From Eudromia elegans (Eukaryota; Chordata; Aves; Tinamiformes; Tinamidae), in contig PTEX01000137.1 in assembly GCA_003342815.1 (NCBI GenBank), positions 476,852 to 540,851 of the forward strand: a stretch of DNA of 64,000 bases. The letters run 5' to 3'. A model generated the notes under the pieces. The model was not told where the DNA came from. It worked only from the letters and a program-made list of their open reading frames with translations, and did no database searches. Position 1 is the first letter of the stretch. Each line of letters starts with the position of its first letter. Shown here one piece after another: positions 36,809 to 49,200 of the stretch. Position numbers and translations under genes: made by a program.

Positions 36809-39800
36809 GTATTCAGTGTGTGTGAGGTTTTGGCAGAATGTAACTGTTAACTCACATAGACTGAACTTCATTTAGAATTGTCTTCCAGAGAATAGTTACA
36901 CGCTCCTTCATGCCCAGAGAAAACTTTTTCCCCCCCTTTCAATTCAGCAAATGATTTAACAGTATAAACATGGACAAGTGAAATGGCCTTAGGCATTTTA
37001 TTAAAAATTTAACAATGGTCCACACTGTTTTTTGCTTTCACATTTTTTCTTAATATTTGAACTAGATTGTATTAATGGGGAAGATAGTGTCTTTTCACAC
37101 TTTTTGCAGTATCCGAGTTCGTAGATAAAACATGCTACATAAAGGGAGAGATCTTTGATTTTTATTGATGTTCTGTTAGCCAGTCCTGTGCAATCTTAAG
37201 GTAATTTAGAGTTCTGGAAAACTTAGGTACTGAGATATCCTACTGAAATATCAGACTGCTGATGCTTCCTTGCAATAGTGTGGTAATGGATAATCTTTTA
37301 ATAGACACTTTTGAAGTAAATGGATTGAGCAGTATTTGCTTTAACCTTGTACTTAATTAGAAGCACCTACCTATTGCCCCAGTTGCATGCATATTTGAAA
37401 TAATAAAAATACGGGTTAAAAGTGCACTTCACACCATTTGGAGATTAATGAGTTCTCTCTTTTTTTTTATTACTGATGAGAGCTTAGGAGAAGATATAAA
37501 AAATGTTGCTTTCTCCAGTAAAGTGCCTGTAGTCTATGGCCTCTAGAAAGAATGTGGCCTAAACCCCAGGGCCATCCTCAAGATTGGCCATTGCAATGCC
37601 CTGAGTGAAAATCACCCTCTTGGCTTTCAAGATGTTCATGTGTTTGCACATGTCCCTTTGAACCAGGGACAGGGACGATTTGAAAGGTGGTGCAGAATAC
37701 AAGTGGAAAGTCCAGGAAAAATGTGTGTTAAGTTTCCACTTGTCCTTCTGGTGCGGTGCCAGACAGAGCTCATTCAAGTTCTCCAGTGTCAAGGTGGGAA
37801 AAACATGAATTATTCTAGTGTCCAAAGAAAATTCTTAGCCAAGTTTAAGTAGAAGAAGTATTCTTGGTCACAGATGATGGTTGAATATTCCGTGGGGCGG
37901 TCAGTAGAACCTCAAAACTGTGAGTCTACTGGCTGTTTTTCCTGATCCCGAAAGCTAAATAATCTACTATCACATTCTCCAATTGGCTTTCCCAATCCAC
38001 AGGCAAAATCTTAGCGGCTCTGAAAGATCCTCAGACAGCTAGTTTGCATCTAGCCCGACTCTATATTTAGACCCTGGCTAAGCTGCTTAACTGCAGCAGC
38101 TGTGTTGGATGAGAGGGAAACATCGCTGAGTGGCCTTTGCATACCAGAGGCATGGCAATGAATATTTCTTCACTAAACTGTCTAATGTAAACTTGGCAAA
38201 AAAAAAAAAAAAGCCTCAAACCTGAGACCAAACATGGCTTGCCTGGAAGAAATGTTTATGGTAAAATTACAAACGTCGAAAAATAGAGCGTTTGTATAAA
38301 AATCCCTTCTCAAACAGCTATATCAATGCTTAGCAGTATAATGACTACCTAAGAAGAATGTTCTTTTAAAAGGACATGGTTTCAGAGAGCACTTTGTGTT
38401 TTATGTTCGTGAGGATCTTGGCTTCTAAAATGATAATTTCTTGTGGAGCATTCAGGAATTATCTAGAGAGATTTTCTTGAAATAAAAATGATTTTAGTGC
38501 CTGAATTAGCCGTGGCAAGTTCATGAATTTGAGAAAAGTGTGTGCATTTTTAAAAGCTAGTGTAATGCATTATTTGTACAAATGTTTCCTCCTAGCCTTG
38601 AACTGTTCCTTGGTGGTGTTTCAGCTGTCATTTTGAGATTTCTGTGGAAGTGATGGGAGTTGAGGAAGTGATGGCAATTTTACTGTGGATGCATCATTTG
38701 CTGCCTGTGGGTGGAGAGTGGGTGCCTTATAACATGCAATATAGAGAAACACAGGAAGCAAACTTTGGAAATACTGGTTTTCCAAGTGAGTTTGTGCAAG
38801 TCTTTGAAGGAGATTTTGAGATATAAAGAAAGAGGTGCAAGTCAATTGTGAAGAAAGAGTAGAAGTCAATTCATGTTGAATATTGTGACAGACTTGAGAA
38901 ATACTGGTTTGGAAGAAGTCTTTAACATGAGTAAATGGCAAAGATAATCTGGAAAGTATCCTTAGAAACAAAAATGTATTTATGCAGTCTGCTGTGTTTA
39001 AGCTGTACAGTTTGTGGCTTGCTTTGAAGTTCAAGGTCTAGTTTGGTTAATGACTGTATTATTTTACCTCAGTATAGCATACTTTTTCTCAGAAAGTCTT
39101 GAAGTTTTGCTTTTAGAGTAGTGGCAAACAGATACTGCAAAGGAACCCAAAATTCATGGTATTATTAGAAATCTTAGCAGTTGAAAAAAAAATATTTTTA
39201 TGAGGATTGAAGATTGGCAGCATAGTCGTAATTAGCAGAAAAAAAAAAAAAACCCTGCATAGTCCTAGCTTTCCTAGAACAAAAATGACTGTAGTGATAA
39301 GAAATAACAGAATTTCAAAGTTGCTATAGTTCTTCTTTTCCCAGTTTTGTGCAAACTTGCTAGGCTTGATTTCCAAAGGCATAATAGTGTAAGTTGGATA
39401 GGATAACTGGAGATTTGGGGTACCTCTAGAGGTGTGAGCAGACCCGAAGTGTATTTGGTATCCAGTTTTATTTAATTGGAGAGAATCAAGAAGATGCATC
39501 ATAGAGGTTGATGTTTCACGTAGCAACAAGAGAATCTGAAGTTTATGCTGGGTTATGCTGCTTGAGCAACATGCAGCAGGTCAGTTCTGAGATGCATCAG
39601 ACCTGTCTGAATCATTTCTTTTAATTGTCACATTTTTATTCTTTATTAAAATATTTGCAATATTTACCAGCACAAGTGGAAACAGCAAAACAAAAAAAAG
39701 GACTGTAACTTAAGTAAATTACTTCTTTCAATGAAAGAGTGACTTTAAAACTATTGTTGTAATAACTTATTTTGTGCAGTCAGAACACTTGGCACTCAAA

Positions 39801-40432
39801 TATAGCATATGATGTTTTTTTTTCTTTTTAATAACTATTCTGTCACATTCTCTCTAATTTTATTACAAGTTTGCATACTTGTACAATTTGCAAGCGATTT
39901 TTTAAAGACTCCATCAGGTAAGCTTTAGTCTCTATCTAATAAAAAGTACAAATCATAAATATTGTAGAAATGTTCTGCAAAATGCAGTGACTCTGGTAGA
40001 GAAATATGGTCACAGCAGATGCTTAGAAAACTTCTGCAGCATAACAAGTTTAAATCGTGCTAGTTCTTCCAGCTGAGTACTGACAGTGCACTGGTACAGA
40101 TTTTTTAGGACAGAAGTGGTTAAAATTGTATATGTTCTGAAATGTTGCAGAGTGTATAACCCAGATAGAAACACCCATTTAAAATTAGCTTAAGTGACTG
40201 TTATTTGCCTCTGTATATTTAAGCATATTGCTTGAGGGGTTTGTTTTTGTTCTGTCTGTGAGAAGCATGGAATTTTAGGACTAATTTAGTGGTGTTTAAA
40301 TACCTAAATTTTTGTGACAGTATTGTGTGTGACAGTCTCCTTGTAAGCAATTTCATTTTTGACACAGTAATTTGTTTCAACAAGAAATACTATACATTAT
40401 ATTACATGCCTGTGTGTATTTTATTATTACAG
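36809..40432 (+). other. Intron before the large coding exon, about 3.6 kb
   Basis: AT-rich DNA ending in the acceptor TTTTATTATTACAG at 40432. It includes a second candidate cassette exon at 39870-39917. The minus-strand frames at 38621-39034 and 39113-39529 (137 and 138 codons) show no recognisable motif. Confidence 0.6.
39870..39917 (+). CDS. ZNF438: Second candidate in-frame microexon (16 codons)
   Basis: A pyrimidine-rich stretch (TTCTCTCTAATTTTATTACAAG) ends at 39869, and the strong donor CAG|GTAAGC follows the 48-nt segment. In phase 1 it reads without a stop (CILVQFASDFLKTPS flanked by split codons) and leaves in phase 1, so it could be included without a frameshift. The AAG acceptor is weaker than usual, and I know of no homologous peptide in ZNF438. 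Treat it as a hypothesis only. Confidence 0.25.
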
Positions 40433-42248
40433 AAGAACACAAATCCCCTTCTGATATCATACAAAGTTGTAAGAAGAAAAGTCAATTTAGGACCATCGCT
40501 CCAAAAATGGTACCGAAAGTTGTAACGTCTGGAGTGGTGTCTTGTCTTCAGTCACCTTTGCCTGAACAAAATGCACCTGTATCAGCTGCAGGCTCTAAAC
40601 CACTGGTGGTGCCTACACAGAACTATGCTGTGATGCAGGTTGCTGGGCACGAGGGAACTTTTTCTGTTTTGGCTTTGCCTTGTGTTACCCCGGCAGTAAC
40701 ACAGCAAATGCAGCCGTCAAACGGGAGCCCCTCTGAAAATCTCAAGCTGCCTATCCCTAGGTACCAGTCTGTAAGAAACAAATTGCTGAGTGAGAAAAAC
40801 ACAACTCAAATCTCTGCTCTGGCTGCGCATAACAAGATTGTGACCAAAGCCCAGATCTCATCACAGGCTTCCCCCGTGACTGCGTTAGCTGAAGACTGGC
40901 CTGAAGCTCCCAGTAGTTTGGATTCATCCGAGCAAGTGGTACCGATGGATCGTGGTTCCGCTGAAGTTACAGTTGCGTTACTTAATGAAAGTCACGGTAC
41001 AGATTTGGAATCGCCTTTACTAAACGGAACAGGCGTTAAAGAATCTTTAACCAAGCCAGCGAGCACAGGTGATCTCATGAAGCACTCTGTGAAGACGGCA
41101 TTTGAAAACACAAAAAATCCGCTCATAATGTCCAAGAAACTAAAAGAAAAAAACATGAATTCTGCAAATTCTGTCACGATACTGTCACCAGCAGTTTTTG
41201 GCAGTGCAGTACAGCTCACTCCATCTGCACCAGAAGGAAAACTTCCAATTCTGCCTTACTCAAGAGTGAAAAATACAATGTTTTCTAAATCCAAGCAAAC
41301 TGCTGATGCTATAGATGTGTCTAGACTTCCACTAAGATCTGAATGTGAAAAGATACCGTCTTTGAAGACCATTCACGTTCCTACTAAAACATCTGATAAA
41401 CGATTAGCTGTATCTTTTACACAAGTCTCCAGGCAAACCATACGAGAAAATAACTTATGTCCATCCAATAAAGTGGATGTTGACAATCTTAAAAAAAGGA
41501 ATGCTCTGTCCTCTAAAAGAAGAGGCAGAAAAAGAAGAAGCCCAGATGATTTGTTTGCTTTTCAGTCCAAGCAAAGGAAATGTGTTGTTAATAAGTTTAG
41601 AGAAGGAAGAGAGAGGATGAAAGTGGATCTTCAACAACCTCAAGACAAAAAAACAGAAGCAGTGAAAAAATACCGTAATATTAGACCAAAGCCTGTGGTA
41701 GTTGTGCAGGCTTTTGCACCGCTGACTCCTGCAGCGACAGCGGGGACAAAATCCCGTGATCATTTAGAGCCAGGTCTTATTTTAAATAGCTCACTTTCCA
41801 ATAAATACTTAAATTACAAACATAGTGATACCCCCTCTGCTAAATTAGGTGACTTAGGTAGAAATATGTATTCAGCCGTGCCTAAGCTGTGGCATAAGTG
41901 TCATGTCTGTAACGATAACTTCCAATTTAAACACCATCTCCAGGACCATATGAATACACACACCAACAAAAGGCCCTACACTTGCCGCATTTGCCGGAAA
42001 GCGTATATTCGTTCTGGAAACCTGAGTACACACATGAAGCTTCATCACAACGAAGGCAGACCCAGGAAGCTGGTGTGTTGCGAGTTCTGTGCCAAAGTTT
42101 TTGGCCATGCAAAAGTGTACTTTGGCCATCTAAAGGAGGTTCACAGGGTTGTTATCAGCACAGAGCCCTCCACCAGTGAGCAACAGCTGCAGGATGCTTT
42201 AAAGAACAGAGATACAAGTATGAAAGAGCCAGAAGAAGCAACAGAGAG
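40433..42248 (+). CDS. ZNF438: ZNF438 large coding exon (residues 10-615): conserved N-terminal blocks, NLS and fingers 1-3
   Basis: This 1816-nt exon carries most of the protein. It opens after ...TTATTACAG and closes at ACAGAGAG|GTGAGT. Numbering for the 818-residue form: KSQFRTIAPK at 25-34, then blocks NYAVMQVAGHEGTFS and LKLPIPRYQ, all near-identical to human ZNF438 as I recall it. A basic stretch KRRGRKRR at 371-378 is a likely nuclear-localisation signal. Three C2H2 fingers follow: C499/C502/H515/H519; C527/C530/H543/H547, joined by a TNKRPY linker; and C559/C562/H575/H580 with an H-x4-H end. The family member in human is reported as a nuclear transcriptional repressor. The middle of the exon is low-complexity Ser/Thr/Lys-rich and probably disordered. 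The in-frame extension upstream of 40433 is intronic. Confidence 0.95.
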
Positions 42249-43692
42249 GTGAGTGTTTCCACTAAACAGATCTTGATAAAACTATGATTTCCATAGAAAT
42301 ACAAAGAATAAGAAACAGACTGTCAGTAAAAATCAATAAATGTCACCATTATGAAAATCGTTTAGTTCTCAGCTGTTTTTTTCCCAAGTGGCATTCCTAA
42401 TGATTTCCATATTTTTTAAAACAGATAGGCAATCCGCTAGAGCATGCAGTATATTTTAGCCAACCTACAGCCACTGGCAGTTTGGTTGTGTATTTATATT
42501 AGTTGATTTCTAATGACTAATATTTTCCCTATTAACCTGACCTGTGATTTTACAGTGCTTTTTCTCCAGGAGACAAGTGAACCAAATGCCATAAGCAAAA
42601 AGCAATTCATATTTCAGTATTAGCTTGTAGTTTGTTGACTCTATTAAATGTGATTATGCCATTTCCTTCTCTGAAGTGCTGTCAGCCAATCTACATCGAT
42701 TGCCACTTCTTTTTGTGATCACTTAACCAAGTAAGATGGATAGGACCTCCATCTGTCCAGCAGGAATTTGGTGCAAGTTTTCTTCACCCAATAGAAATGC
42801 TGTGATAGTAGAAAGCCTTTTTTTTTTTGGGGGGGGCCTCACTGTGCATCTATTTCCATTGAAATGTGCCTTATTAAGCTCGGTACAACTCAATATCTCA
42901 GTTTTATACAGTTCACTTGCAGAGTTCCATTTAAGGGGACACCACTCAAAAATGTTTAAGGTTTTTAAGTTAAAAACATCCTGATGCCCTCATTTCAGAC
43001 CTACCATTTTGGCTTTCGAATCTCTAGTAAACATTGATGCATGATCCTTTTCCTAGACATTATGAGAAGGTGCTCTGTGGAGTCCTCTTGAATGCCTCAG
43101 CTTAACCCAGCAATATGCTAGCTCTATATACATACATCCTTTATAATTGTCATGAACCAAGGAAGACAAGTTGTGCAGTTGCTAATTGTACATATTTTTT
43201 GTCTTATTTTTGCTATGTTAGTAACTTTTAGAAAAAATAGGAACTTTGAAGTTTCCTGGTTGCTGCGTTGCGGTGGGAGGTGGGACCAATTTCAGTTTCC
43301 GAAGCCTTTGGATAAGTCGGTGCCAACAGATAAATGAACAGCTGCTGGTACAGGTCGCTCGTGCTTTTCTGGCACAGAGGCGAAAGCATTTGAATTGACC
43401 TCACTATCTCAAGAACTTAAAATGTTATGAAGCTTTTATTAAAAAGTTAGTGTTATTAAAAACTTTTACAAAAAGTATTTTTGGAGAGAATTTACAAAAA
43501 AAAAGTGTTGAATAATACTATTGGAACAGTTGGTTTCATTGTTTCCTAACCAGACTTAATATTATTTTATTTCACTTATTTTTTTCTGCTCCTAATAAAT
43601 TACGTAGTGAATGAACAACGCTTGTTCTCAATTAAAAATATGATTAAATGGTATCTCCTCTCAAAACTACTTTTTTTTTTTTTTTTGAACAG
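42249..43692 (+). other. Last coding intron, 1.44 kb
   Basis: Bounded by GTGAGT and by a long T tract ending GAACAG. AT-rich with no repeat family recognised. It interrupts codon 615 (AG|A, Arg) in phase 2. Confidence 0.85.
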
Positions 43693-44305
43693 AGGAAATA
43701 AGTGTAATTTTGAGGACCTTTTCCATAATCCAGGGGAAGTCAAATTACAGATAAAATGTGGTCGATGCCAATTTATTGCACAGTCTTTTGCTGAAATGAA
43801 GTTTCATTTATTGTGCTGTCATGGAGAAGAGATCCAAGGAAGAGTAAAGGAAGGAATTTTGCAAGGAAATAGAGGAACTAAAGGAGAATTGATCAAACAT
43901 GCAACTCACTTCTGGAAACAGCACAGTGAGAGAAGATATTTAGTAAAATCCAGTGCTCAAGAGGAGGAGTTTTATAGTTTTCCAAAACTGAAAAGGCAAT
44001 TATATGTTCACCATCAAAATAAAGTTGATATGTTATCTAAAAGTGAAATAACTCAGTCAGAACACAGTGAAACAGCCAAGGAGATGCAAACTTTAGGTTC
44101 TGGTGCACCAAGCAAACAAATCGACGTATGGTCTAAGGCTGGATATAACTGCATTTTGTGCAAACAGGTGTTTGGGAGAAAAGATGATCTTTGTAGTCAT
44201 TGGCAAGATCATCATAAATGTGAAGACCCTTCAGTTTTATGGACAATTTTTAATTTGTTCTCAAAACAAGGAATTATTGACCTTTCTAATAGTGGTGAAT
44301 ACTAA
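43693..44305 (+). CDS. ZNF438: ZNF438 terminal coding exon (residues 615-818): fingers 4-5 and C-terminus
   Basis: The exon starts after a T-rich tract and ACAG, restores codon 615 as Arg, and continues GNKCNFEDLFHNPGEVKLQI. The block EVKLQIKCGRCQ is identical to human ZNF438 as remembered. Finger 4 is C637/C640/H653/H658 (H-x4-H). A variable 110-residue spacer follows, then finger 5, C768/C771/H784/H788, and the conserved tail CEDPSVLW. The stop is TAA at 44303-44305. Fingers 4 and 5 are isolated rather than tandem, unlike typical DNA-reading finger arrays, so they may serve protein contacts (inference). Total length 818 against about 828 in human. Confidence 0.95.
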
Positions 44306-44590
44306 AGCTGAATTTTGCAATACTAGGAAAAATATGAACTAAATTCCCAAATTATTGTGTGTTTTTGCTGTATTGTGAAACTGACTCAAGAAAAATATCA
44401 CTTGAGAGGATTTTCTTTGCTTGATTGTTTTCTTTTAATTGTCATTCTCAATCTTTGTTCACCTTTATTTGGTTAAATAGAAACTGTATTGCCTTTCCAG
44501 ATGGGTTCGTACAAACCTATTATAAAACATGCTTACTTTTTATGCATTAGGAAGTTAGCAGCAAATAAACAATGTGAATGGTTAAGATTA
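44306..44590 (+). other. ZNF438: ZNF438 3' UTR, minimal form
   Basis: AT-rich, non-repetitive sequence from the stop codon to just past the first clear AATAAA. Longer forms are possible, as further hexamers lie downstream. Confidence 0.55.
44564..44569 (+). terminator. Poly(A) signal AATAAA (proximal)
   Basis: A canonical hexamer 259 nt after the stop codon. It is the first one in the 3' UTR. Cleavage would fall about 10-30 nt downstream. Confidence 0.55.
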
Positions 44591-46201
44591 AGACGTTATA
44601 TTATCCATTCAGAAGTGAATCAGGTTGCATGAACTAATCTTGATCTCCTTCCAAATCTTGTGGAGTTGATTTGAATGCGTATACAAACCGATGCTCAGAG
44701 TATTGTAGTTTCAGAGCTTTTAAACTTCGCCTTCTTGGTTTCATTTGTCAAGCCTCTTTGCTGCTTACAGGTTTGTTGCTGGCCAGCCTTTCAGGTGGTA
44801 TGTTCTGCTCTGGTAATAGCAGAGATCTGTAGAGTTTTTAGAAACTGAAAGGAATTTTTTTTTTGTCTTTTTTTTGCCTCTACGCTGTTTTGGGATCAAG
44901 ACATAAATTAGGATGGAACTCTCAAAGCTTGATTGTTTTGTGAAAAAAGATGTTTTTAAAAACGCTCATCTGTTTTTCTTCTCGGAAATTTGACAATCTG
45001 CAATAGGTTGCGTGATTCACAGAGAGCTGCAAGCGTGTTCCTTGCACCTCCTGTGGCAGCAGCACATCTGCTGCCAATGCCTTTAGCATTCTTCTTGTAC
45101 ACATACCTGTGCAGCTGGCCCAGTCTGTGGCTTTAAAAAGGGAAATTGTCCCTCTACCTCTAGATATTTGGTATAGGTCATATTTTTTTCCCTTGTGTTG
45201 CCAAATTTGCTGTACTGCAGGAATTGTATGCAGCGCCTTAGCTTTACAGCAGACATCATCTTAAGCCATAGAATGAAACAATAAGTTATTTTACTAGGAT
45301 GCATGCCCACAGTAGCCTGTGATGGAGGAATGGTGCATGGATCCCCCAGCACGGAGCAGAGCTGATGAATTACCATTTTAGCTTGTCGCCACAGGGGAAA
45401 GACCTGAGCACAAGGAGAAAGCTTGTATGCAAACCTCAGGGTTTTGTTTGTTTAAAACTGAAACACAGCTGTATGCTGAGACACTGCAGAGCAGCAGAAA
45501 AGAACTACTGAAGAATACTAAGGAATTCCTATCAAGTTATACAGAATTCTTCAAAATCTTGAGTTTTTATTAAAAATTATATGGCAAAATAGAAGTTTGC
45601 ACTGCTGTATCACAGTTTTTTGTGTTGATAGTCTTGCAATTTGTAAATGTTTTTCAGAATGTTGCAATGAGATGAAGTTCTGGAACTCAGTTTTGATTAA
45701 AAGTTCATAGAAGCCATTGAAACTAGTCTAAACTTTGTGTTTAAGCTGCTCTTTCCTAAAGCCTAACGTATGTCTGAATTATTTTGGGAGCAGTAATGGA
45801 GGCGGTGTAGGACGTCACTATCATTTGAGAGATGTGCAACATGTTAGATGACAAACTGAAAAATGCACTGATTGTTTCTATACTGTGACTTTGCTCATTT
45901 CTTTATGTGGTCAGTCTGTATATAGGGGTTGGAGTGGTGAAAGAGTCATTCTCAAAATGTCCAGGGGGGACATGTGGTACTTTACAAAAAAATATATATA
46001 ATAATAATGAAAACATGAAAAGAAGACATCTATAAAAACTGGGTCATGAGAATGGGATTCCAGAAACTGTTGCACTTTTTTGTGTGTGTGTGTGCTTTTA
46101 AATAGTAAATGCAACTCTAAGCAAGTAGTCTAATTTGAATGACATTTTTTGTCTTAATGGTGCTCTGTCTGGTGTTGCACTGTAAGACTGAAGCCAAGTG
46201 A

Positions 46202-46207
46202 AATAAA
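46202..46207 (+). terminator. Possible distal poly(A) signal AATAAA
   Basis: A canonical hexamer about 1.9 kb after the stop codon, in sequence that otherwise looks like continued non-coding AT-rich DNA. It would give a roughly 1.9-kb 3' UTR if used. Confidence 0.25.
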
Positions 46208-49200
46208 AGACAAAAGGAAATTTCTCATCAAACTGTGCAGATGTTTGATAAGGTGGAAGATCCCTGTGGATTTGCACAGCTTCCTCCTTAGTATCTGTTG
46301 CTCTAAAAAAAAAGTTATGGCTGTCTCATTGCTTTAGTGTATTATTTTCACATGCTGAACTGCTTTAAACATACTGTTTATTCTTTTTCTTTTCTATGGC
46401 ACAGCCATCCTTAATACCTGTAATTTGCTCATATTCCCTTTTCCTCATCAGGTAAATGGAGTAGAATGTATGGAACATCTCACAGTCAGTGTTTCATATC
46501 AAACCGAGACTGCATTTAACTTAGTGGAGTGTATTTACATTTAGAAGCCTTCCTGCTCCCCTTCAGCCTAATCCTTTAACTTTCAAAATCAACTAATTTG
46601 GTGTTTTCCCAAAAAATGAAATTTGAGAATAGTCTCTCCTTCGCTTAGCTGAAATATAATAAAAGATAGTTCCGTCCTGGCCTGAAGTACACATTTGAAG
46701 GTTAGGCAAAAACTTAATGGATGTGATCAAACTTTTTTCGTTTAGGTTTTTGTTTGATTTTAAATCACTTTTCCTGCAGAATTATTGGCCTCTCAGTGTA
46801 CTTCCTCGTGTTCAAGAATAGCCCCCCTGAGGACAGAGTATCCTTCAAAAATCTCATCAAACAGTATTTGCTAAGAACATTGTTGAGTCAGAGCCAGTGA
46901 TGTAAATGAGTTGTTTGGGGGTGCCCATCAAATAGGATATTATACATGTAAGAAAAGGGAGTTGCAAAGATGAGGGGGTGAGGGTTGGGATGAAGGGATG
47001 TTGCTTATTTAGCTGGAAGTTTTCACGCAATGCAGTCATTTTTCTCCTCTGTGTTTTTGAGCTTTGCATCCTTTTTCTAATGCAGGCCAAAGAGGAAAAG
47101 GAGTCTCAGCCTTCAGCAATTTGAAGCCCGACAGCCTGTATTAAAGCATGGTTCTAAGCTATTTCTTGGTGGTCTTATAAATATTTAAAATCAGGTGTCT
47201 TTTTTTATGAAGTCTGAAAACATTCTTACATTTCAGGTTATTATGATTGCAGTGGATTATTCAAGGTTGGGATTTTTTTAAAATACCTTGGCATTAGATA
47301 CAGATGTACCCTTTGTTTAATGTGTGTTTGCTTTGAGTTTGTGTTCATTTTGATAACATTTTAAGAAATGAAGTAAGCAACATTTAACAGTGCATGTTTG
47401 CTCTTCAGCAAACGGTTGTCACGAATACAGCTTGCTGTTTAACTTAAGGTTGGACAAGTTAACATCTGGTTTTGCACATAAATTATATTTTTAAATTGTT
47501 GAAATGAATGTTATCGTTTTTGTAGCTCTAGTTTTGTTCCCTTCTGATTTTTCATTAAATCTCTGTTTTAGCTTCACTGTTCAGCTTTAAAGCTGTTCCT
47601 CATGTGGAAAGTTGTTTCTTCATCATCACGCCATAAATAATCAAAGCTGGACGAGTTCCATTGCTCCTCTGGCTTGCAGAATATTGCACTTCTCCAGCTG
47701 CAGAGCTACAGTTTCCTATCGTTAACTTGACAGAGTTGCTGGCAATAAATGCTCTACTTCATTTATTTATTAGAATGTAGATCTCTGGTGTTTAGCTCCA
47801 CCAGAGTTTCTGTCAAACCGCATTAGATACTTATTTTACCTACTATTCACTGAGCTCTTTAGAATGTTATAAGCAGGATGAACAGGTATTTAGGTGAGCA
47901 GATTTCTACCCTAACTTTGTGCAGATGACACTCTGTTTGGAGTCTCACCAGATTATCTCAGCTCAACCACGTGGTATATTATATTTCTGCAACATACGCA
48001 TCTGATTTGGAAGGAAATACATACCCGGAATTCAACTAATGTCAGTTACTGCTACCAAACCTGTACAGTGTAAGTTTGTGCTTAATATGAACAAAGACTA
48101 AAATGCCATTAACTGTAGCAGGTTTACTTGACAAATTCCTTACAGCAATATGGCATTTATATACAAATTCCTCTGAAATCTGTCTGAAATGTCTGTGTGC
48201 TGCATGTGACACAGAAAAAAATCTAGTCTCGTACAGAAAACTCCTTAGAAGGAATGGCAAAGGGTGTCCTCATTTTAGTGAATGTTTTTGTAACAGACTC
48301 AACTCATTTTAGGATTTCCTCCACATTTTTAAGAGCATTTTGCTTGGTCAGCACTAATGGAGAAGGCCTGAACCTGCAAGCAGGTTCTGTGAACACATTA
48401 ATTTGCTTCTTTTCTCCACGCAGTCAGATGCATGGAAGCAAAATCATCGTCCTGGTGACATTACATGGACGTGTCCAGGGTGGGGCAGCATGCAAGGTTT
48501 GGGCTTCACTATGTGACTTTGTGGGTGACCTTCCAAATTTGGGGGTAAAAATTAGCTGTTTTTCAGACTTGAGTTAATTCTGAGCTCTTTAAGAGATGCT
48601 AAAAGGTGCTAATAATATACCTTCCTATCTGTGCTATATTTGATAATTTTATTGAAATAGTGATGCTATAAAATATAATAGCTCTGATGCTTTTGAGTGT
48701 GAAGGAAGGCTTTCTCTATTTCATTTTTCATACTTCATATTTGCTTTTACATGCAAGCACTAAAAGACAGTATAGAGTATGATTTCTGCTGCTGACCAAT
48801 CAGAAACCATTATTCTGAGGTTATTTTACAGAAATTTCCAGTTTCATCTAGAATAATTGATGAAATCGGGCAAAAATTTCCTTTTGTACTGATGACTTAC
48901 AGTTAGGTTACTGCCTGGAGCAAAACTTCCCTTGAAGGGACGCCTCTTGCCCTTCATGCCTGGTCTTCTCTGCACAGTTACGCTGTTCAGGTGCACCTCA
49001 ACCATGGTAGAGCTTCGGCGCTGACAGCTACAAGCAGTTTTTTCTCCAGGTTCCCTTCACTTGAACATTGTTGAATATTGTTTCTGCTGTTGTGCTGCTG
49101 CAGATCGTGGTCCAAGGACATTAAATACTCACTTTCTGGGGGACTCGCAGCATGCAGTAGTTGGGTGGATGAAAGGAGGAGAGGCAAAGCAGGAAGGCAT

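Larger units (their letters stand above)
325..44590 (+). other. ZNF438: ZNF438 gene, approximate extent (promoter-side exon to first poly(A) signal)
   Basis: This is the overall gene span. Three coding exons join in phase (28 + 1816 + 613 nt = 819 codons including stop) to give an 818-residue C2H2 zinc-finger protein. It matches my memory of human ZNF438 at the N-terminus (MQN start), the KSQFRTIAPK block, the NYA.MQVAG.EGTFS block, the LKLPIPRYQ block and all five fingers. The left boundary is inferred from a CpG island on the same side and is not proved. The right boundary is the first AATAAA after the stop. In human the locus lies at 10p11 between ZEB1 and MAP3K8 (known context). Neither neighbour is visible here. 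Confidence 0.85.

Noticed and set aside
37559-37825. 88-codon minus frame with a faint AKRV...I-like resemblance to a histone H3 C-terminus
   Set aside because: The resemblance covers only a few residues, and no H3 landmark (for example PFQRLVREI or ARRIRGERA) is present. I cannot support a histone pseudogene.
38621-39529. Two minus-strand frames of 137 and 138 codons
   Set aside because: No motif, no splice or codon-bias support. They lie in an intron on the strand opposite the gene.
40372-40432. Upstream extension of the large ZNF438 frame (FQQEILYIILHACVYFIIT-like)
   Set aside because: No ATG start. The sequence is intronic and ends in the TTATTATTACAG acceptor. Similarity to human ZNF438 resumes only after the acceptor.
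43607-43692. Upstream part of the terminal frame
   Set aside because: It includes the intronic T tract read as a Phe run. The true exon begins at 43693 after ACAG.
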